From Bacteroidota bacterium (GTDB lineage Bacteria; Bacteroidota; Bacteroidia; Flavobacteriales; Flavobacteriaceae), in contig JAHZIZ010000165.1 in the NCBI GenBank assembly GCA_022601215.1, forward strand, positions 1-13,003: a stretch of DNA of 13,003 bases. The letters are read 5' to 3'. How positions within the stretch are numbered: the stretch's first letter is position 1; the number at the start of each line of letters is the position of its first letter. A program made the translations under genes and the position numbers. Below the pieces are notes generated by a model. That model worked only from the letters and a program-made list of their open reading frames with translations. It did no database searches and was not told where the DNA came from. This document shows positions 12,218-13,003 of this stretch, piece by piece.

Positions 12218-12967
12218 ATGAAAAACATGGCAATCATAGGGGTAGTTCTTTTATTATTTTCTTGCGGAAATTCAGAGAAATTGGAGCCTAAAGAGCTAAT
12301 TATTCCTACAAAGGAAAAACAATTTCCAGTATTAGATTCTTCCAGATACAATGTAGGTTTTCTTATAATGGATGGGGTGTATAATACCGAATTGACTACC
12401 CCATTTGATATTTTTCAGCACACCGTTTTTCGAAAAAACATTAAAGCTATGAATGTGTTTACGGTGGCCGACAAGGATGACGCGGTGATTACATTTGAAG
12501 GAATGAGGATTGTACCCGACTACAATTATCTCACCGATAGCCTACCGAAAATTGACATCTTAGTGGTGCCCAGCGCTGAGCATCATCTAGATTCGGATTT
12601 GGAAAATAAAGCCATGATTGGGTTTGTTCAGCAAGTAGATAAAGAGGCCAAATTTATCACGTCACATTGTGACGGTGCTTTTGTTCTAGCCAAAGCTGGA
12701 TTATTGGAAGGCAAAGTAGCCACTACGTTCCCCAGTGATATTGATGCTATGCGTGTAATGTTTCCATCCTTGGATATTAGAAAAGACGTGCTATTTGTCC
12801 ACGATGGCAAATACATTACCTCCGCTGGCGGGGCTAAGAGCTTTGAAGCGGCTCTCTATTTGTCCGAATATTTATACGGAGAGCAAGTAGCGCAGTCTCT
12901 AGCAGGAGGCTTGGTCATTGACTGGGACTTAGCTTCTGTACCGCACCTTATTATTAAGCAGGACTAA
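12218..12967 (+). CDS. DJ-1/PfpI-fold lipoprotein
   Basis: From the ATG at 12218 the product has 249 residues. A short lipoprotein signal ends in LLFSC (Cys16), so the protein is exported and lipidated. Residues about 44-245 form a DJ-1/PfpI (class I glutamine amidotransferase-like) domain: VGFLIMDGVYNTELTTPFDIF (45-65) with E58 as the probable acidic partner, the nucleophile elbow TSHCDGAFVLAKAGLLEGK with Cys151, ATTFPSD (168-174) and the typical TSAGGAKSFEAALYL (201-215). It resembles the N-terminal domain of GlxA-like AraC regulators and isonitrile hydratase, but there is no DNA-binding part. Family members are usually cytosolic, so the lipobox is unusual. An upstream ATG at 12188 overlaps the MFS stop and would put 10 polar residues before the signal; I prefer 12218 (or 12227). 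The reaction is unknown. Confidence 0.85.
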   Translation: MKNMAIIGVVLLLFSCGNSEKLEPKELIIPTKEKQFPVLDSSRYNVGFLIMDGVYNTELTTPFDIFQHTVFRKNIKAMNVFTVADKDDAVITFEGMRIVPDYNYLTDSLPKIDILVVPSAEHHLDSDLENKAMIGFVQQVDKEAKFITSHCDGAFVLAKAGLLEGKVATTFPSDIDAMRVMFPSLDIRKDVLFVHDGKYITSAGGAKSFEAALYLSEYLYGEQVAQSLAGGLVIDWDLASVPHLIIKQD

Positions 12968-13003
12968 AGGGGTTTTATTTCATTGTTTTTCACGACTTGA
13001 GAT

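Noticed and set aside
1..13003. CRISPR array, insertion sequence, tRNA or rRNA
   Set aside because: No regularly spaced repeats, transposase motifs, terminal inverted repeats around a gene, or tRNA/rRNA signatures were seen on either strand.

Overview
The window looks like the chromosome of a marine-type Flavobacteriia (Bacteroidota) bacterium. The DNA is AT-rich, promoters fit the Bacteroidota -7 consensus TAnnTTTG, start codons lack clear Shine-Dalgarno sequences, secreted proteins have short signal peptides ending in SQ or AQ, and several lipoproteins carry acidic residues just after the lipobox cysteine. Species and replicon cannot be named from the sequence alone.

Region 1 (1-6504, all + strand) is a two-component module with envelope genes. 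It starts with the 3' part of a HisKA_3 histidine kinase, whose stop overlaps the start of a NarL/LuxR-type response regulator. Next come a secreted protein (1287-2144), a small orphan LuxR-type regulator without a receiver domain (2199-2594), a PEGA-domain protein followed 11 bases later by a beta-barrel protein (2660-4005), a lipoprotein with a duplicated Cys-rich domain (4142-5218) and a second acidic lipoprotein (5338-6453). The most notable signal in the window lies in the gaps. Four promoters (before 1287, 2199, 2660 and 4142) carry the palindrome ATACCC-N6-GGGTAT, and in each case exactly 22 bases separate it from a TAnnTTT(A/G) box. The geometry matches the 7-2-7 sites of NarL-family regulators placed near -42, so I infer a locally clustered, activator-driven regulon. 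The master regulator is either the response regulator or the orphan LuxR protein. Promoter 2 sits so close to its gene that the LuxR mRNA should be leaderless.

Region 2 (6524-10768) holds housekeeping-type or accessory genes: an exported M49 (dipeptidyl-peptidase III-like) metallopeptidase lipoprotein on the minus strand, a divergent membrane-anchored SRPBCC plus GyrI-like protein, a fluoride channel (crcB/fluC) 2 bases after it, and a convergent DUF1684 protein whose stop overlaps the crcB stop.

Region 3 (10795-12967) contains an MFS efflux-type transporter preceded by what looks like a complete transcription attenuator: a promoter box, a 23-codon leader ORF, a strong intrinsic terminator ending about 20 bases before the transporter start, and a 7-base segment within the leader ORF that can pair with the 5' arm of the terminator. 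A DJ-1/PfpI-fold lipoprotein follows. The final 36 bases (12968-13003) hold nothing I can recognise. No rRNA, tRNA, insertion sequence or CRISPR array was seen, and no gap between genes exceeds about 210 bases.
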